NCBI RefSeq assembly: GCF_001457025.1
Contig: NZ_KQ758600.1
Span: 558,001 to 622,000, forward strand
Reading direction: 5' to 3'
DNA from: Pseudarthrobacter enclensis
Lineage (GTDB): Bacteria > Actinomycetota > Actinomycetes > Actinomycetales > Micrococcaceae
Length of the DNA stretch: 64,000 nt
The notes beneath the pieces were generated by a model, which was not told where the DNA came from, ran no database searches, and saw nothing but the letters and a program-made list of their open reading frames with translations. Positions 33,566-41,411 of this stretch are shown piece after piece (position 1 is the stretch's first letter; each line of letters begins with the position of its first letter). The translations under genes and the position numbers were made by a program.

Positions 33566-35278
33566 CTAGTGTCCGCGGCGCCCCGCCCACAACGCATGGA
33601 GCAGGGGTGCCGCCGAGGCGGCCATCAGCACCGTGCCGACCACGGCATCGCTGGAGCGGACCAGCGCCCCCGCCACCAGGAGGGCCGCGAACACCACCGC
33701 CGACGCCGTACGCCGGGCCGCGCGGTCGAGCCGGGCCGCCTGGCGCTCCAGCCGGGGATTGGCAACGGCCAGGTTGCCGTCGCCGATGGCGGCCAGCAGG
33801 CCGTCCACCTGGCCTGGCAGCCGCAGCACCAGGCCGGCGGCGTCGGTGAGCCGCCGGACGACGTCCTGGACCGCGTTTCCGCCTTCTTCCCGGAGCAGGC
33901 GGGCCGCGTACGGTTCCACCGAATCCCACAGGTTGAAGCGCGGGTCCAGCGAGCTGCAGACGCCTGAGGTCAGCGACATGGCCCGGATGATCAGCAGGAA
34001 GTTTTCCGGCAGCTGGAAGGGCAGGGACCGGACCACCTCGCCGAATTCCTCCGCAAAGTCGCGGAACTCACGTGGATCCACCTCCCGGAGTTCGGCAAAC
34101 CCCATGCCCCCGAACCTTGCGAAGAGCTGGGTCATGGCGCGTTCCAGTTCCACGGTGTCCGCCGCCGGAACCAGCACTCCCAGCTCGCGGATGGCGGCAA
34201 CCAGCCCCTTGCCGTCGCGGGCCGCGGCAGCAATCAGCAGCCGGCGCAGGCCCGCGCGGGTGGACGCCGTGACCTCGCCCATCATGCCGAAGTCGATGAA
34301 TGTCAGCTTCCAGGGGTGGCCGCCGGCGACGGACGTGGCCGGCGTGACGAAGATGTTGCCGGGGTGCGGGTCAGCGTGGAAGTAGCCGTTGGTGAACAGT
34401 TGGTCGAACATGACCGAGGCGAACACCGGCGCCACGTCCGCGGGGTCGATGCCGGCGGCGCGCAGGGCTGCAGCATCGGTGATCTTGATGGCCGTGACGT
34501 CCTCAAGGGTCAGCACCCGGCGGGTGCACCGCTCCCATACGGGCCGGGGCGCCTGGACCCGGGGATCGCGGGCAAAGTCCTCCGCGAACCGTTCGGCGGC
34601 GGCGGCCTCGTGCAGGTAGTCGATTTCCTCCCGGCTGGTCTGGGCGAATTCCTCGACCAGGGCCGGCATGTCCGCCCTGTCGGACACGAGCCGGAAGTGG
34701 CTGAGCCATCCGCCGACTTTGCGCAGCGCGGCGATGTCGACGGCGACAATCGCCTCGATGCCCGGACGCTGGACCTTGACCACCACGTCCTTCAAGCCGG
34801 CTACATCGGCATCGGCGGGAAGCAGCCGTGCCCGGTGGGCCTGCCCCAGCGAAGCGGCAGCCACGGGTGCCTGCTGGAACGAGGCGAAGACCGTCTCCAG
34901 GGGAAAGCCCAGATCCGATTCGGCCAGCTCCCGTACGGCCGGAAACGCGACGGGCGGCACCTCGTCCTGGAGGCCTTGGAGTTCCTCGGTGATTTCCGGG
35001 GGCAGCACGTCCAGCCGGGAGGAGAGGAACTGGCCCACTTTGATCATCAGCCCGCCCAGTTCCAGGGCAAGGGCGTGGAACCTCCGCGCGAAGGCTGTCA
35101 TCCTGGCGGAGCGTGTCCGTCCTGCCAGCCGGGCCAGCCCGATCCGCGGGAGGAACAGCTCGTACCACCAGGTGACGGCAAGGTTTGCGGCCGCGAAGCG
35201 CAGGATGCGCCGGTAGCGGGCCCGGGTGTGCCGGTCACCGGCAGCCGGATGCGCACCGGCCCGGCGGTCAGCTGGCAC
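33566..35278 (-). CDS. ABC1/UbiB/AarF family atypical kinase-like protein
   Basis: A 570-residue member of the UbiB family, atypical kinases or ATPases with membrane-linked roles, linked to quinone synthesis in other bacteria. Visible are the KxGQ motif in MIKVGQFLSSR, PPVAFPAVRELAESDLG, the ATP-site Lys in VVVKVQRPGIE, the catalytic HADPHPGNIF and the metal-binding DFGMMGEV. The C-terminus carries two hydrophobic helices near residues 520-560. GTG 35278 comes six bases after the padR stop, so PadR and this protein form one operon. Arthrobacter-type bacteria use menaquinone, so a direct ubiquinone role is excluded. Confidence 0.9.
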   Translation of the reverse strand: MPADRRAGAHPAAGDRHTRARYRRILRFAAANLAVTWWYELFLPRIGLARLAGRTRSARMTAFARRFHALALELGGLMIKVGQFLSSRLDVLPPEITEELQGLQDEVPPVAFPAVRELAESDLGFPLETVFASFQQAPVAAASLGQAHRARLLPADADVAGLKDVVVKVQRPGIEAIVAVDIAALRKVGGWLSHFRLVSDRADMPALVEEFAQTSREEIDYLHEAAAAERFAEDFARDPRVQAPRPVWERCTRRVLTLEDVTAIKITDAAALRAAGIDPADVAPVFASVMFDQLFTNGYFHADPHPGNIFVTPATSVAGGHPWKLTFIDFGMMGEVTASTRAGLRRLLIAAAARDGKGLVAAIRELGVLVPAADTVELERAMTQLFARFGGMGFAELREVDPREFRDFAEEFGEVVRSLPFQLPENFLLIIRAMSLTSGVCSSLDPRFNLWDSVEPYAARLLREEGGNAVQDVVRRLTDAAGLVLRLPGQVDGLLAAIGDGNLAVANPRLERQAARLDRAARRTASAVVFAALLVAGALVRSSDAVVGTVLMAASAAPLLHALWAGRRGH

Positions 35279-35283
35279 GCGGG

Positions 35284-35826
35284 TCAGTCCTGGGCGAGGA
35301 TGCCGTACATCCGGCGGCGGGCCTCGTCAAGCACGGCCACTGCCTGCTTCACCTGCTCGGGCGTGCCGGTCCGCCCCACCTGGGCGGCGGCCTGGGCCAG
35401 TTCGACCCCCGCCTTGGGAAGGGAGCCCGACCCTGTGCCGGGCTGTTGCCCGGCAGTGCCCCACGGATTCGACGCGGCGTTGCCGTCAGCCTCCTCGCGG
35501 CCGGCCTGGGTCAATGAGTAGATTTTCCGGCCGTTCGCTTCCTCGGCCCTAATCACGCCTTCGTCGGCGAGCAGCTGCAGGGTGGGATACACCGAACCGG
35601 CGCTGGGCTTCCAGCTGCCGCCGCTGCGTTCTTCGATTTCCCGGATGATCTGGTACCCGTGCATGGGCCGCTCGGCGAGCAGGGCCAAGACGGCGGCCCG
35701 GACCTCGCCCTTGCCGGCCCGGGTGCCTTCCTGTTTTTCGAAGCGGGACCGGAAGTCCTCGATGGCCTGCCAGAGGCCTTCCATGTTGTTGCTGCCAAAG
35801 CCATGGTTCGGGTAGCTGCCACGCAT
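35284..35826 (-). CDS. PadR family transcriptional regulator
   Basis: Winged-helix DNA-binding protein of 180 residues. The wHTH is at about residues 35-110: RAAVLALLAERPMHGYQII, SAGSVYPTLQLLADEGVI and the wing GRKIYSLTQAGREEA; the C-terminal helix (TPEQVKQAVAVLDEARRRM) mediates dimerisation. I start at ATG 35826 (MRGSYPNHG), which has GAGGAG nine bases upstream; the frame extends to 35874 through the putative operator. It leads a two-gene operon with the UbiB-like gene and probably represses it. Confidence 0.9.
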   Translation of the reverse strand: MRGSYPNHGFGSNNMEGLWQAIEDFRSRFEKQEGTRAGKGEVRAAVLALLAERPMHGYQIIREIEERSGGSWKPSAGSVYPTLQLLADEGVIRAEEANGRKIYSLTQAGREEADGNAASNPWGTAGQQPGTGSGSLPKAGVELAQAAAQVGRTGTPEQVKQAVAVLDEARRRMYGILAQD

Positions 35827-35850
35827 GATGACCGTCTCCTCGGAATCGCG

Positions 35851-35879
35851 AACGATACACAACGACATAGTCAACGATA
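35851..35879 (-). promoter_or_regulatory. Candidate PadR operator: three TCGTT direct repeats
   Basis: On the minus strand TATCGTT, TGTCGTT and TATCGTT follow one another with repeat starts 12 and 10 bases apart, about one helical turn. They lie 25 bp before the padR start, overlapping the expected promoter. This arrangement suits autoregulation by PadR. Confidence 0.5.
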
Positions 35880-35913
35880 CAGCCGGCAGCTGCCCGTAAC
35901 CATGGACCGGGAC

Positions 35914-36717
35914 TCAGGTTTGGCGCAGGGTCAGGATTTGCTCGGCCCTGCCGAACGGGCCCTGCAGGTCATGCAGGACCGTCGAGGTCAGGCCGATGCC
36001 GTCCCTGCCGAACGACACGGCGTTGTCCAGGCCCAGCCATTCCCCTGCAGGCCGGCGGTACATGTGGATCTGCAGGTCAAGGTTGGGGAAGGCGTAGCTG
36101 TTCGGGCCCGGGGGAACTCTCGCCGCAATGCCGTTGGCGGTGTCCACCAGCCCCATCAGCCGGGCAAGGTCGCCGCTGTCCTCCTGGTCGGTCAGCGGAT
36201 GCGCGGTACGGAGCCATACCTTCCCGGCGCCCGGCCGGTGCCCCTCGGCCACCCGCATTTCCAGGGAGCGGATGAACCCGCCGGGCCAGACGGCCGCCCC
36301 GTCATAGGGCTTGCAGTCGTCAGGCCCGGGGATGGGTGCATCCTCGATGGCCGCCACCGCCGAGGTGTCACTCGTGGCCATCCTCCAGGCCGTGGCCCGG
36401 ATGGCGGTCCGTCCGTTGGCCACCAGCACGGCCTGCAGGAGTTCGATGGTCCTGCCCGGGCGCAGGATGGTGGTTTCGATGTGGAAGTCGCCGCCGGGAA
36501 TCAGCCCGAGGATTTCATAGCTCAGCCTGGCCATCCGCATGCCGGTCCGCGGCTGGTGCCGCTCCAAAACGTCGGCCAGCAGCCCCGACGCGGGAGCCAT
36601 GTGCTGTTCATGCGCGTTCCAGGCGCCCTGGGCGTGGATGGTGGAGCGAAAACGCCCGCCGCCCAGCACCTCGTAGTAGGCGTTGCCTTGGCCCAGTTCG
36701 GGAAGCTCGTCAGTCAA
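35914..36717 (-). CDS. Thioesterase (TesB-like double hot-dog) family protein
   Basis: A 267-residue protein with two hot-dog modules. The first has YYEVLGGGRFRSTIHAQGAW and MARLSYEILGLIPGGDFH, typical of acyl-CoA thioesterase TesB relatives; the second ends with LDLQIHMYRRPAGEWLGLDN. It probably hydrolyses acyl-CoA thioesters, but the substrate is unknown. The start is uncertain: TTG 36717 has GAAAGG upstream; a longer frame to 36780 also uses TTG without a site. It stands alone between PadR and a divergent exonuclease-like gene. Confidence 0.8.
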   Translation of the reverse strand: MTDELPELGQGNAYYEVLGGGRFRSTIHAQGAWNAHEQHMAPASGLLADVLERHQPRTGMRMARLSYEILGLIPGGDFHIETTILRPGRTIELLQAVLVANGRTAIRATAWRMATSDTSAVAAIEDAPIPGPDDCKPYDGAAVWPGGFIRSLEMRVAEGHRPGAGKVWLRTAHPLTDQEDSGDLARLMGLVDTANGIAARVPPGPNSYAFPNLDLQIHMYRRPAGEWLGLDNAVSFGRDGIGLTSTVLHDLQGPFGRAEQILTLRQT

Positions 36718-36878
36718 CGGTGGCCTTTCGGTGAATTCCAGTGAATCGTCATTAACCCTATCCCCACGCCGGGGCGGCAAGCCGCCAGCGGGTCGCTGCG
36801 AAATGTTTGAGCGGGCGGCCCTGGCGCGGACTACACTCAGGAACTGGTCCTGTCAGCAACCCTCGGAAGAGGTGTTCC

Positions 36879-37556
36879 ATGCGCGTCATCAGCTACAACC
36901 TCCGCAAGCACAGGGCGAGCGGCGAACTGCTCGCCCTGGCCCGCAACCATGACATCGACGCGCTGTGCCTCCAGGAGGTGGATGCGGCGGACCTGCCCGA
37001 AACCCTGGGCCCGCTGCACCTTGCCGACGCCACCAAGGGGAACCGCCTGGGGCTGGCCATTTACTACCGGACCAGCCGGTTCACGGCCCTGGACACCCAG
37101 TCCTTCGCCCTGCAGAAATCGATGCATGACCGGGTGCTGGCGCCTGCGCACGAGCGGCTCATCGGAACCCGCGTGATGGACAACGAAACCCAGCATGAGC
37201 TGGTGATCGGTTCCTTCCACGCCGCCCCGCTCACCGCGTCCAATTCGCTGCGGCGCAAGCAGATCCACGCCGCCCATGCCGAGCTGCTCAGCATGGGCCA
37301 GGGACTGATGACACTGATGGTGGGCGATTTCAACTACCCGTTCTTCACCAAGAACCTGCACCTGCACATGAAGAAGTCCGGCTATGCCCTGTCCCTGAGC
37401 AACCGGCGGACCTACACCCGCTACAAGGTCTTCAAGGGCCATTTCGACTTTGCCACGTCACTGGGCCTGGACATCGCCAGCGTGGAAACCTTGCCGCGGG
37501 GGAAGTCGGACCATCTCCCCATCCTGGTCCACGCCGAATACGGCCGGGACTACTAG
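36879..37556 (+). CDS. Endonuclease/exonuclease/phosphatase (EEP) family protein
   Basis: A 225-residue hydrolase of the EEP superfamily. Signatures are VISYNLRKHRASGEL at the start, DALCLQEVDAADLP with the metal-binding Glu, SFHAAPLTASN, LMVGDFNYPFF with the Asp/Asn pair and GKSDHLPILVHAEY with the catalytic Asp-His. These make a phosphodiesterase or phosphatase likely; nuclease versus lipid phosphatase cannot be told. ATG 36879 has GGAAGAGG upstream. It overlaps the NUDIX gene by four bases, tail to tail. Confidence 0.88.
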   Translation: MRVISYNLRKHRASGELLALARNHDIDALCLQEVDAADLPETLGPLHLADATKGNRLGLAIYYRTSRFTALDTQSFALQKSMHDRVLAPAHERLIGTRVMDNETQHELVIGSFHAAPLTASNSLRRKQIHAAHAELLSMGQGLMTLMVGDFNYPFFTKNLHLHMKKSGYALSLSNRRTYTRYKVFKGHFDFATSLGLDIASVETLPRGKSDHLPILVHAEYGRDY

Positions 37557-38050
37557 GCCAGCCGTTCCCGGAGGGCCGGCCAGGCGGCCGCGAATCCCGG
37601 ATGCAGTTCCATGCCGTCCACCTCGGCCACGGGAACCCACAGCAGTTCGATGCTTTCGGGGTCGCTGATGACCGGCTCAAAGGGTTCCAGGACCCGGACG
37701 GCCACGGTGGTGTAGGACCAGTATCCAAGGTCCAGGACGGACGTAAACAGTACCTCGACGCTGTCCTGGGGAACGGCAGCTTCCTCGTGGGCTTCACGAA
37801 GCGCCCCGGTCACGGCGTCCTCCCCCTCATGAAGCGCGCCTCCGGGAAGCCCCCAGGTTCCGCCGTTGTGGCTCCAGACGGCACGGTGCTGGAGCAGCAC
37901 ACCCCTGGCGGGATCCCAGGCGAGCACGCCGGCGGCCCCAAATCTGCCCCAAAAGCGCCCGCGGTCCCCCTCAACCCAGGCATCCCCGGGATTGCGCGGC
38001 CCCGTGCGGACGGGCGGGGTGGATGATGAGGCGACGGATGCGTGGTCCAT
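37553..38050 (-). CDS. NUDIX hydrolase
   Basis: A 165-residue pyrophosphohydrolase. The NUDIX box GGALHEGEDAVTGALREAHEEAAV region (residues about 77-100) has all metal-binding glutamates; GTWGLPGG precedes it. ATG 38050 gives a short acidic/serine-rich lead. The substrate, whether damaged nucleotide or another nucleoside diphosphate compound, is not shown. It converges on the EEP gene. Confidence 0.92.
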   Translation of the reverse strand: MDHASVASSSTPPVRTGPRNPGDAWVEGDRGRFWGRFGAAGVLAWDPARGVLLQHRAVWSHNGGTWGLPGGALHEGEDAVTGALREAHEEAAVPQDSVEVLFTSVLDLGYWSYTTVAVRVLEPFEPVISDPESIELLWVPVAEVDGMELHPGFAAAWPALRERLA

Positions 38051-38155
38051 CACTCCAGTCTGACAGGTCGGCCCGGGAAGGTCCGGCACGCGACGCGTCC
38101 GGTCCCGTGCCGCCCCGGCAGCCCGGGACGGTGGTGCCGGGGGCCCGCCGCCCCG

Positions 38156-38347
38156 TCAGCCGGCGTTGCCGCGGTCGACGGCGAAATCGCCGCCGGGATA
38201 CATGACCGTTTCGTGGCCATCGTCGAAACGGACCACGTACGGTGGAGCCCCGCCTTCACCGCGCACTTCCAGGATCACCCCATGCCGGTCCGTGGCCCCC
38301 ACAGTCCTTCCGTGCACAATGATGCGGTCGCCCTGCGCTGCCTCCAT
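38156..38347 (-). CDS. DUF1918 domain protein
   Basis: A 63-residue single-domain protein of unknown function, widespread in Actinobacteria. It has the SH3-like pattern GDRIIVHGRTVGATDRHGVI, VVRFDDGHETVMYPGGDFAVD. The start ATG 38347 (MEAAQGD) has GGGAGG seven to eight bases upstream. It is monocistronic, divergent from the metallophosphoesterase gene. Confidence 0.88.
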   Translation of the reverse strand: MEAAQGDRIIVHGRTVGATDRHGVILEVRGEGGAPPYVVRFDDGHETVMYPGGDFAVDRGNAG

Positions 38348-38420
38348 GGCACTCACCTCCCAGCCCCAGATTACGACTCCGCCCGGGGCCCCAACAGGTC
38401 CCCATGGCAGTATTTCTCCC

Positions 38421-38924
38421 ATGCCCCTGAACATCCTCCTGCTCGCCGATACCCATGTTCCCCGGCGCGCCCGGGCCTTGCCCGGGCAGGTGTGGGCCGC
38501 CGTCGAACGCGCCGATGTGGTGTTCCACGCGGGAGACTGGGTGGACGAAGCGCTGCTGGACGCCTTCGAGCAGCGCCCGCAGCAGCTGGTAGGGGTTTAT
38601 GGCAACAATGACGGGCCGGCCCTGCGCGCCCGGCTTCCCGAGTCGGCCGCCGTGGCGCTGGACGGTGTCCGGTTTGCCATGATCCACGAAACCGGTCCGG
38701 CGAAGGGCCGCGAACAGCGCTGCGAGGCACTGTTCCCTGACGCGGACGTCCTGGTCTTCGGGCACAGTCACATCCCGTGGGACACCACGACGCCAGGCGG
38801 CCTGCGGTTGCTGAACCCCGGCTCCCCCACCGACCGGCGGCGTCAGCCCGCCTGCACGTTCATGACTTTGACCGTGGACAACGGAACAGTGCGCGGTGTC
38901 CAGCTGGTGGAAGTGCACCGCTGA
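38421..38924 (+). CDS. Metallophosphoesterase (YfcE/MJ0936 family)
   Basis: A 167-residue phosphodiesterase with the five blocks of the calcineurin-like fold: ILLLADTHVPRR, VFHAGDWVD, YGNNDGPAL, IHETGP and VFGHSHIPW, which supply the Asp/His/Asn ligands of two metals. Related YfcE enzymes hydrolyse simple phosphodiesters; the physiological substrate is unknown. ATG 38421 is at the end of the upstream intergenic sequence and no clear ribosome site precedes it. It ends 94 bp before the short-chain dehydrogenase gene. Confidence 0.9.
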   Translation: MPLNILLLADTHVPRRARALPGQVWAAVERADVVFHAGDWVDEALLDAFEQRPQQLVGVYGNNDGPALRARLPESAAVALDGVRFAMIHETGPAKGREQRCEALFPDADVLVFGHSHIPWDTTTPGGLRLLNPGSPTDRRRQPACTFMTLTVDNGTVRGVQLVEVHR

Positions 38925-39018
38925 CAACACCGCCGGGTTGGCAGTTCACGCGCTCTTGCATAGGCTGTAAATGTAAGCATGCTTAGCATTGCGTCGAGCC
39001 CATCAGCAGGAGGAACCC

Positions 39019-39912
39019 ATGACTGACCAGTACACCTTCCGCAACCCGGTGACCGCCTACGAACACATCTCTCCGCCGGAACAGCACCAGCCCGAGCCTG
39101 GCCTGGATGCCGCCCTGACCCCCAAGGCCGATCTCGGCGAGGACACCTACCGCGGCACTGGCCGGCTGGATGGCCGCAGGGCGGTTGTCACCGGCGCGGA
39201 CTCAGGCATTGGAGCGGCAACAGCCATCGCGTTTGCCCGGGAGGGGGCAGACGTCGTGCTGTCCTACTTGCCGGAGGAAGAAGAGGATGCGGCGCGCATT
39301 GCCGGAATCATCGAGGCCGCCGGGCGCAAGGCAGTCAAGGTGCCGGGCGACCTCAAGGACCCTGCCTCCTGCCGTGAGGTGGTGGACACCGCTGTGGCTG
39401 TGCTGGGCGGCATCGACATCCTGGTCAACAATGCCGGCAAGCAGGTGGCGCAGAAGGATATCGCGGACATCACCGACGAGCAGTTCGACCACACGCTCAA
39501 GACGAACGTCTACGCGATGTTCTGGCTGACGAAGGCGGCGTTGCCGCACATGCCGGCCGGCTCGGCCATCATCAACACGACGTCCATCCAGGCCTACAAC
39601 CCCTCCCCGACCCTGGTGGATTACGCCACCACGAAGGCGAGCATCAACAACTTCACAAAAGGCCTGGCACAGCAGCTCGCGCCCCGGGGCATCAGGGTCA
39701 ATGCGGTGGCGCCGGGTCCGATCTGGACACCGCTGCAGGTGAGCAGCGGCCAGCCCAAGGAGGAGCTGCCCGAATTCGGCCAGTCCACTCCCCTGGGACG
39801 CGCAGGCCAGCCCGCCGAGCTGGCACCTGCCTACGTGTTCCTTGCCTCAGCCGAGTCAAGCTACGTGGTGGGCGAGACGCTGAACGTCAACGGCGGAAGC
39901 CCCACACCGTAG
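39019..39912 (+). CDS. Short-chain dehydrogenase/reductase (general stress YghA-like)
   Basis: A 297-residue SDR with an extra N-terminal arm of about 45 residues, seen in the YghA/GSP39 group. The Rossmann glycine motif VVTGADSGIGAAT is at about 56-68, NNAG at about 140, the catalytic Ser-Tyr-Lys in TTSIQAYNPSPTLVDYATTKAS, and PGPIWTPLQ after it. The NAD(P)-dependent substrate is unknown; relatives belong to the general stress response. ATG 39019 has AGGAGG. It converges on the DUF1810 gene with a three-base gap. Confidence 0.92.
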   Translation: MTDQYTFRNPVTAYEHISPPEQHQPEPGLDAALTPKADLGEDTYRGTGRLDGRRAVVTGADSGIGAATAIAFAREGADVVLSYLPEEEEDAARIAGIIEAAGRKAVKVPGDLKDPASCREVVDTAVAVLGGIDILVNNAGKQVAQKDIADITDEQFDHTLKTNVYAMFWLTKAALPHMPAGSAIINTTSIQAYNPSPTLVDYATTKASINNFTKGLAQQLAPRGIRVNAVAPGPIWTPLQVSSGQPKEELPEFGQSTPLGRAGQPAELAPAYVFLASAESSYVVGETLNVNGGSPTP

Positions 39913-39915
39913 CTC

Positions 39916-40359
39916 CTAGTCCTGGTCCTGTTCGGCCAGCAGGGCATCCGTGGCTTCATCCGGCTGCCCGTCAAAGAATTGGGCGAGGACGGTTTTGAAG
40001 ACCGTTTCGCCGGGCGCGGCGCGGAGGAAGAGCGTCATGGACGACCGCAGCTTGCGGGCGTCGATGCCGCCCAGGATGTCTTCGGCGCTGCGCCCGGCGT
40101 GCTGGACCAAAGCCTGGGCGCATTCGAGCAGGCGCGGTCCGAGGACGTCGTGCTCCAGGTAGGCCCTGGCTTCGGCCAGCGAGCCGAGCGCGTAGGTCCG
40201 GGCCGCGGCGCTGTGACCCAGCCCTGCGACCTGGGGGAACACGAACCACATCCAGTGGCTGGACTTCCGTCCCAGCTGGAGTTCAGCCAGCGCCTGCCCG
40301 TAGGTGCCGCCGGCCTCCTGGGCGGTGATGAAGCGTTCCAGGTTATAGGGATCTGCCAT
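39916..40359 (-). CDS. DUF1810 family protein
   Basis: A 147-residue helical protein of unknown function. It shows the family hallmarks YNLERFITAQ, KSSHWMWFVFPQVAGLGHS, ARAYLEHDVLGPRL and MTLFLRAAPGETVFKTVL. DUF1810 proteins have been found near ADP-ribose and NAD enzymes but no activity is certain. ATG 40359 has AAAGGAG seven bases upstream, inside the previous gene's stop; ATG 40365 is too close to the ribosome site. It ends a three-gene set with the AlkD-like and TraR/DksA genes. Confidence 0.85.
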   Translation of the reverse strand: MADPYNLERFITAQEAGGTYGQALAELQLGRKSSHWMWFVFPQVAGLGHSAAARTYALGSLAEARAYLEHDVLGPRLLECAQALVQHAGRSAEDILGGIDARKLRSSMTLFLRAAPGETVFKTVLAQFFDGQPDEATDALLAEQDQD

Positions 40360-40361
40360 GG

Positions 40362-40949
40362 TCATTCTCCTTTCGAAGGGGCGGCGCCCCGTGCTTCCTG
40401 CGGGTTAGTTCCAGCGGCCTCAGGCCCGGCGGCTCCGGCGAGCCGGGCGGCGGCTTCGCGCAGGTGCCGGTCGGGGTCGGCTGCCCAGCGCGCCAGGACG
40501 GTTCCGGCACGCTGCCGGTTGCGGCTGTCCAGGCGCGCCATGAGCGGCTGGAGCACGTCGGCGATGAGCGGGCCGGAAAGTTCCGGGGTCTGCGCAGAGC
40601 GCAGGAACCCTTCGATCCTGGTCAGGTCCGAGTGGCGCAGCATTCCGGAACGCGACTGCAGGAGCACCACGGCGGCCAGCCGGCGCTCGTAGACGGGCTG
40701 CGATCCGGGTCCTGGCCGGCCCCACAGCGCCGAGGCCAGCATCACGACGGCATCGTGGTCGAGGTCCTTGAACTTGCGGAGGGCGTCGCGGACGGTGCCG
40801 CGCACCGCCCCGACGGAGGAACCGTAGGAGGCGAGGGCACCGCCCAGCCGGCTGCCGACGTCGTCCGCCCGATACCAGGACCCTTCGTTCTGCAGCGTCC
40901 TGTCAATGAATTCCACGGCCGCGGCGAGGGTTCCGGGACCGGACGTCAT
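40362..40949 (-). CDS. AlkD-like HEAT-repeat protein (DNA alkylation repair family), probably divergent
   Basis: A 195-residue all-helical protein with the HEAT-like pattern of AlkD DNA glycosylases: DALRKFKDLDHDAVVMLAS, then VYERRLAAVVLLQSR and a last repeat RAGTVLARWAADPDRHLREAA. The usual catalytic helix with W-W-D is replaced by TPELSGPLIADVLQPL, so base-excision activity is doubtful. ATG 40949 overlaps the preceding TraR/DksA stop (ATGA), showing translational coupling. The family call rests on the HEAT pattern only; a different HEAT protein is possible. Confidence 0.6.
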   Translation of the reverse strand: MTSGPGTLAAAVEFIDRTLQNEGSWYRADDVGSRLGGALASYGSSVGAVRGTVRDALRKFKDLDHDAVVMLASALWGRPGPGSQPVYERRLAAVVLLQSRSGMLRHSDLTRIEGFLRSAQTPELSGPLIADVLQPLMARLDSRNRQRAGTVLARWAADPDRHLREAAARLAGAAGPEAAGTNPQEARGAAPSKGE

Positions 40950-41305
40950 GCGCGGCGTCCGGCGGCGGCATGGGTGATGCAGTAGGGCGTCCACGGCCTG
41001 GCCTCGAGCCGGCCCTCAGCGATGGGTTCCCCGCAAACAGCGCAGGTGCCGTAGGTTCCGGCAGCGATCCGGTCCAATGCGGCTTCCACATCGCGCAGGC
41101 CGGCCGAACTCTGGTTAAGCAGGGCCGACGCCTGGGACAGTTCGAAGGCTATGGTGGCGCCCTCGGGGTCGTGCTCGTCGTCCACGTTGGCGCCCTGCCG
41201 GGCTGAGTTCGCAGCGGCGATGTCTGCCCGCAATGCCGGCAGCAGCGCGAGTTTGCGTTGCCGTTCTTCTTCCAGCATCTGCCTGAACCGCTCGTAGTCA
41301 GCCAT
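40946..41305 (-). CDS. TraR/DksA-type zinc finger protein
   Basis: A 119-residue protein with an N-terminal coiled coil (YERFRQMLEEERQRKLALLP) and a central helix, then a C-terminal zinc finger CAVCGEPI...YCITHAAAG, in which the last ligand is His in place of the usual Cys (CxxC-x17-CxxH). Related proteins insert into the RNA polymerase secondary channel. The second Asp of the DksA tip is not obvious, so direct transcription control is uncertain. It is the first gene of the TraR-AlkD-DUF1810 set and lies on the opposite strand from the downstream lipoprotein gene. Confidence 0.85.
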   Translation of the reverse strand: MADYERFRQMLEEERQRKLALLPALRADIAAANSARQGANVDDEHDPEGATIAFELSQASALLNQSSAGLRDVEAALDRIAAGTYGTCAVCGEPIAEGRLEARPWTPYCITHAAAGRRA

Positions 41306-41399
41306 GAGGAAAGCCTAGCCCGGTATCAGTGCCGGTTGTTGTCCCCGCCGTGGCGCCAGGCCGGGCTGTTCGGGACCGCCCCGGCTCCCCGGCAAGGCC

Positions 41400-41405
41400 T
41401 AGACT
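41400..41405 (+). promoter_or_regulatory. Candidate -10 element, leaderless lipoprotein gene
   Basis: TAGACT is followed by six bases and ATG 41412, matching a TANNNT -10 with transcription starting at the ATG. No -35 is clear. Confidence 0.45.
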
Positions 41406-41411
41406 GTGCCC

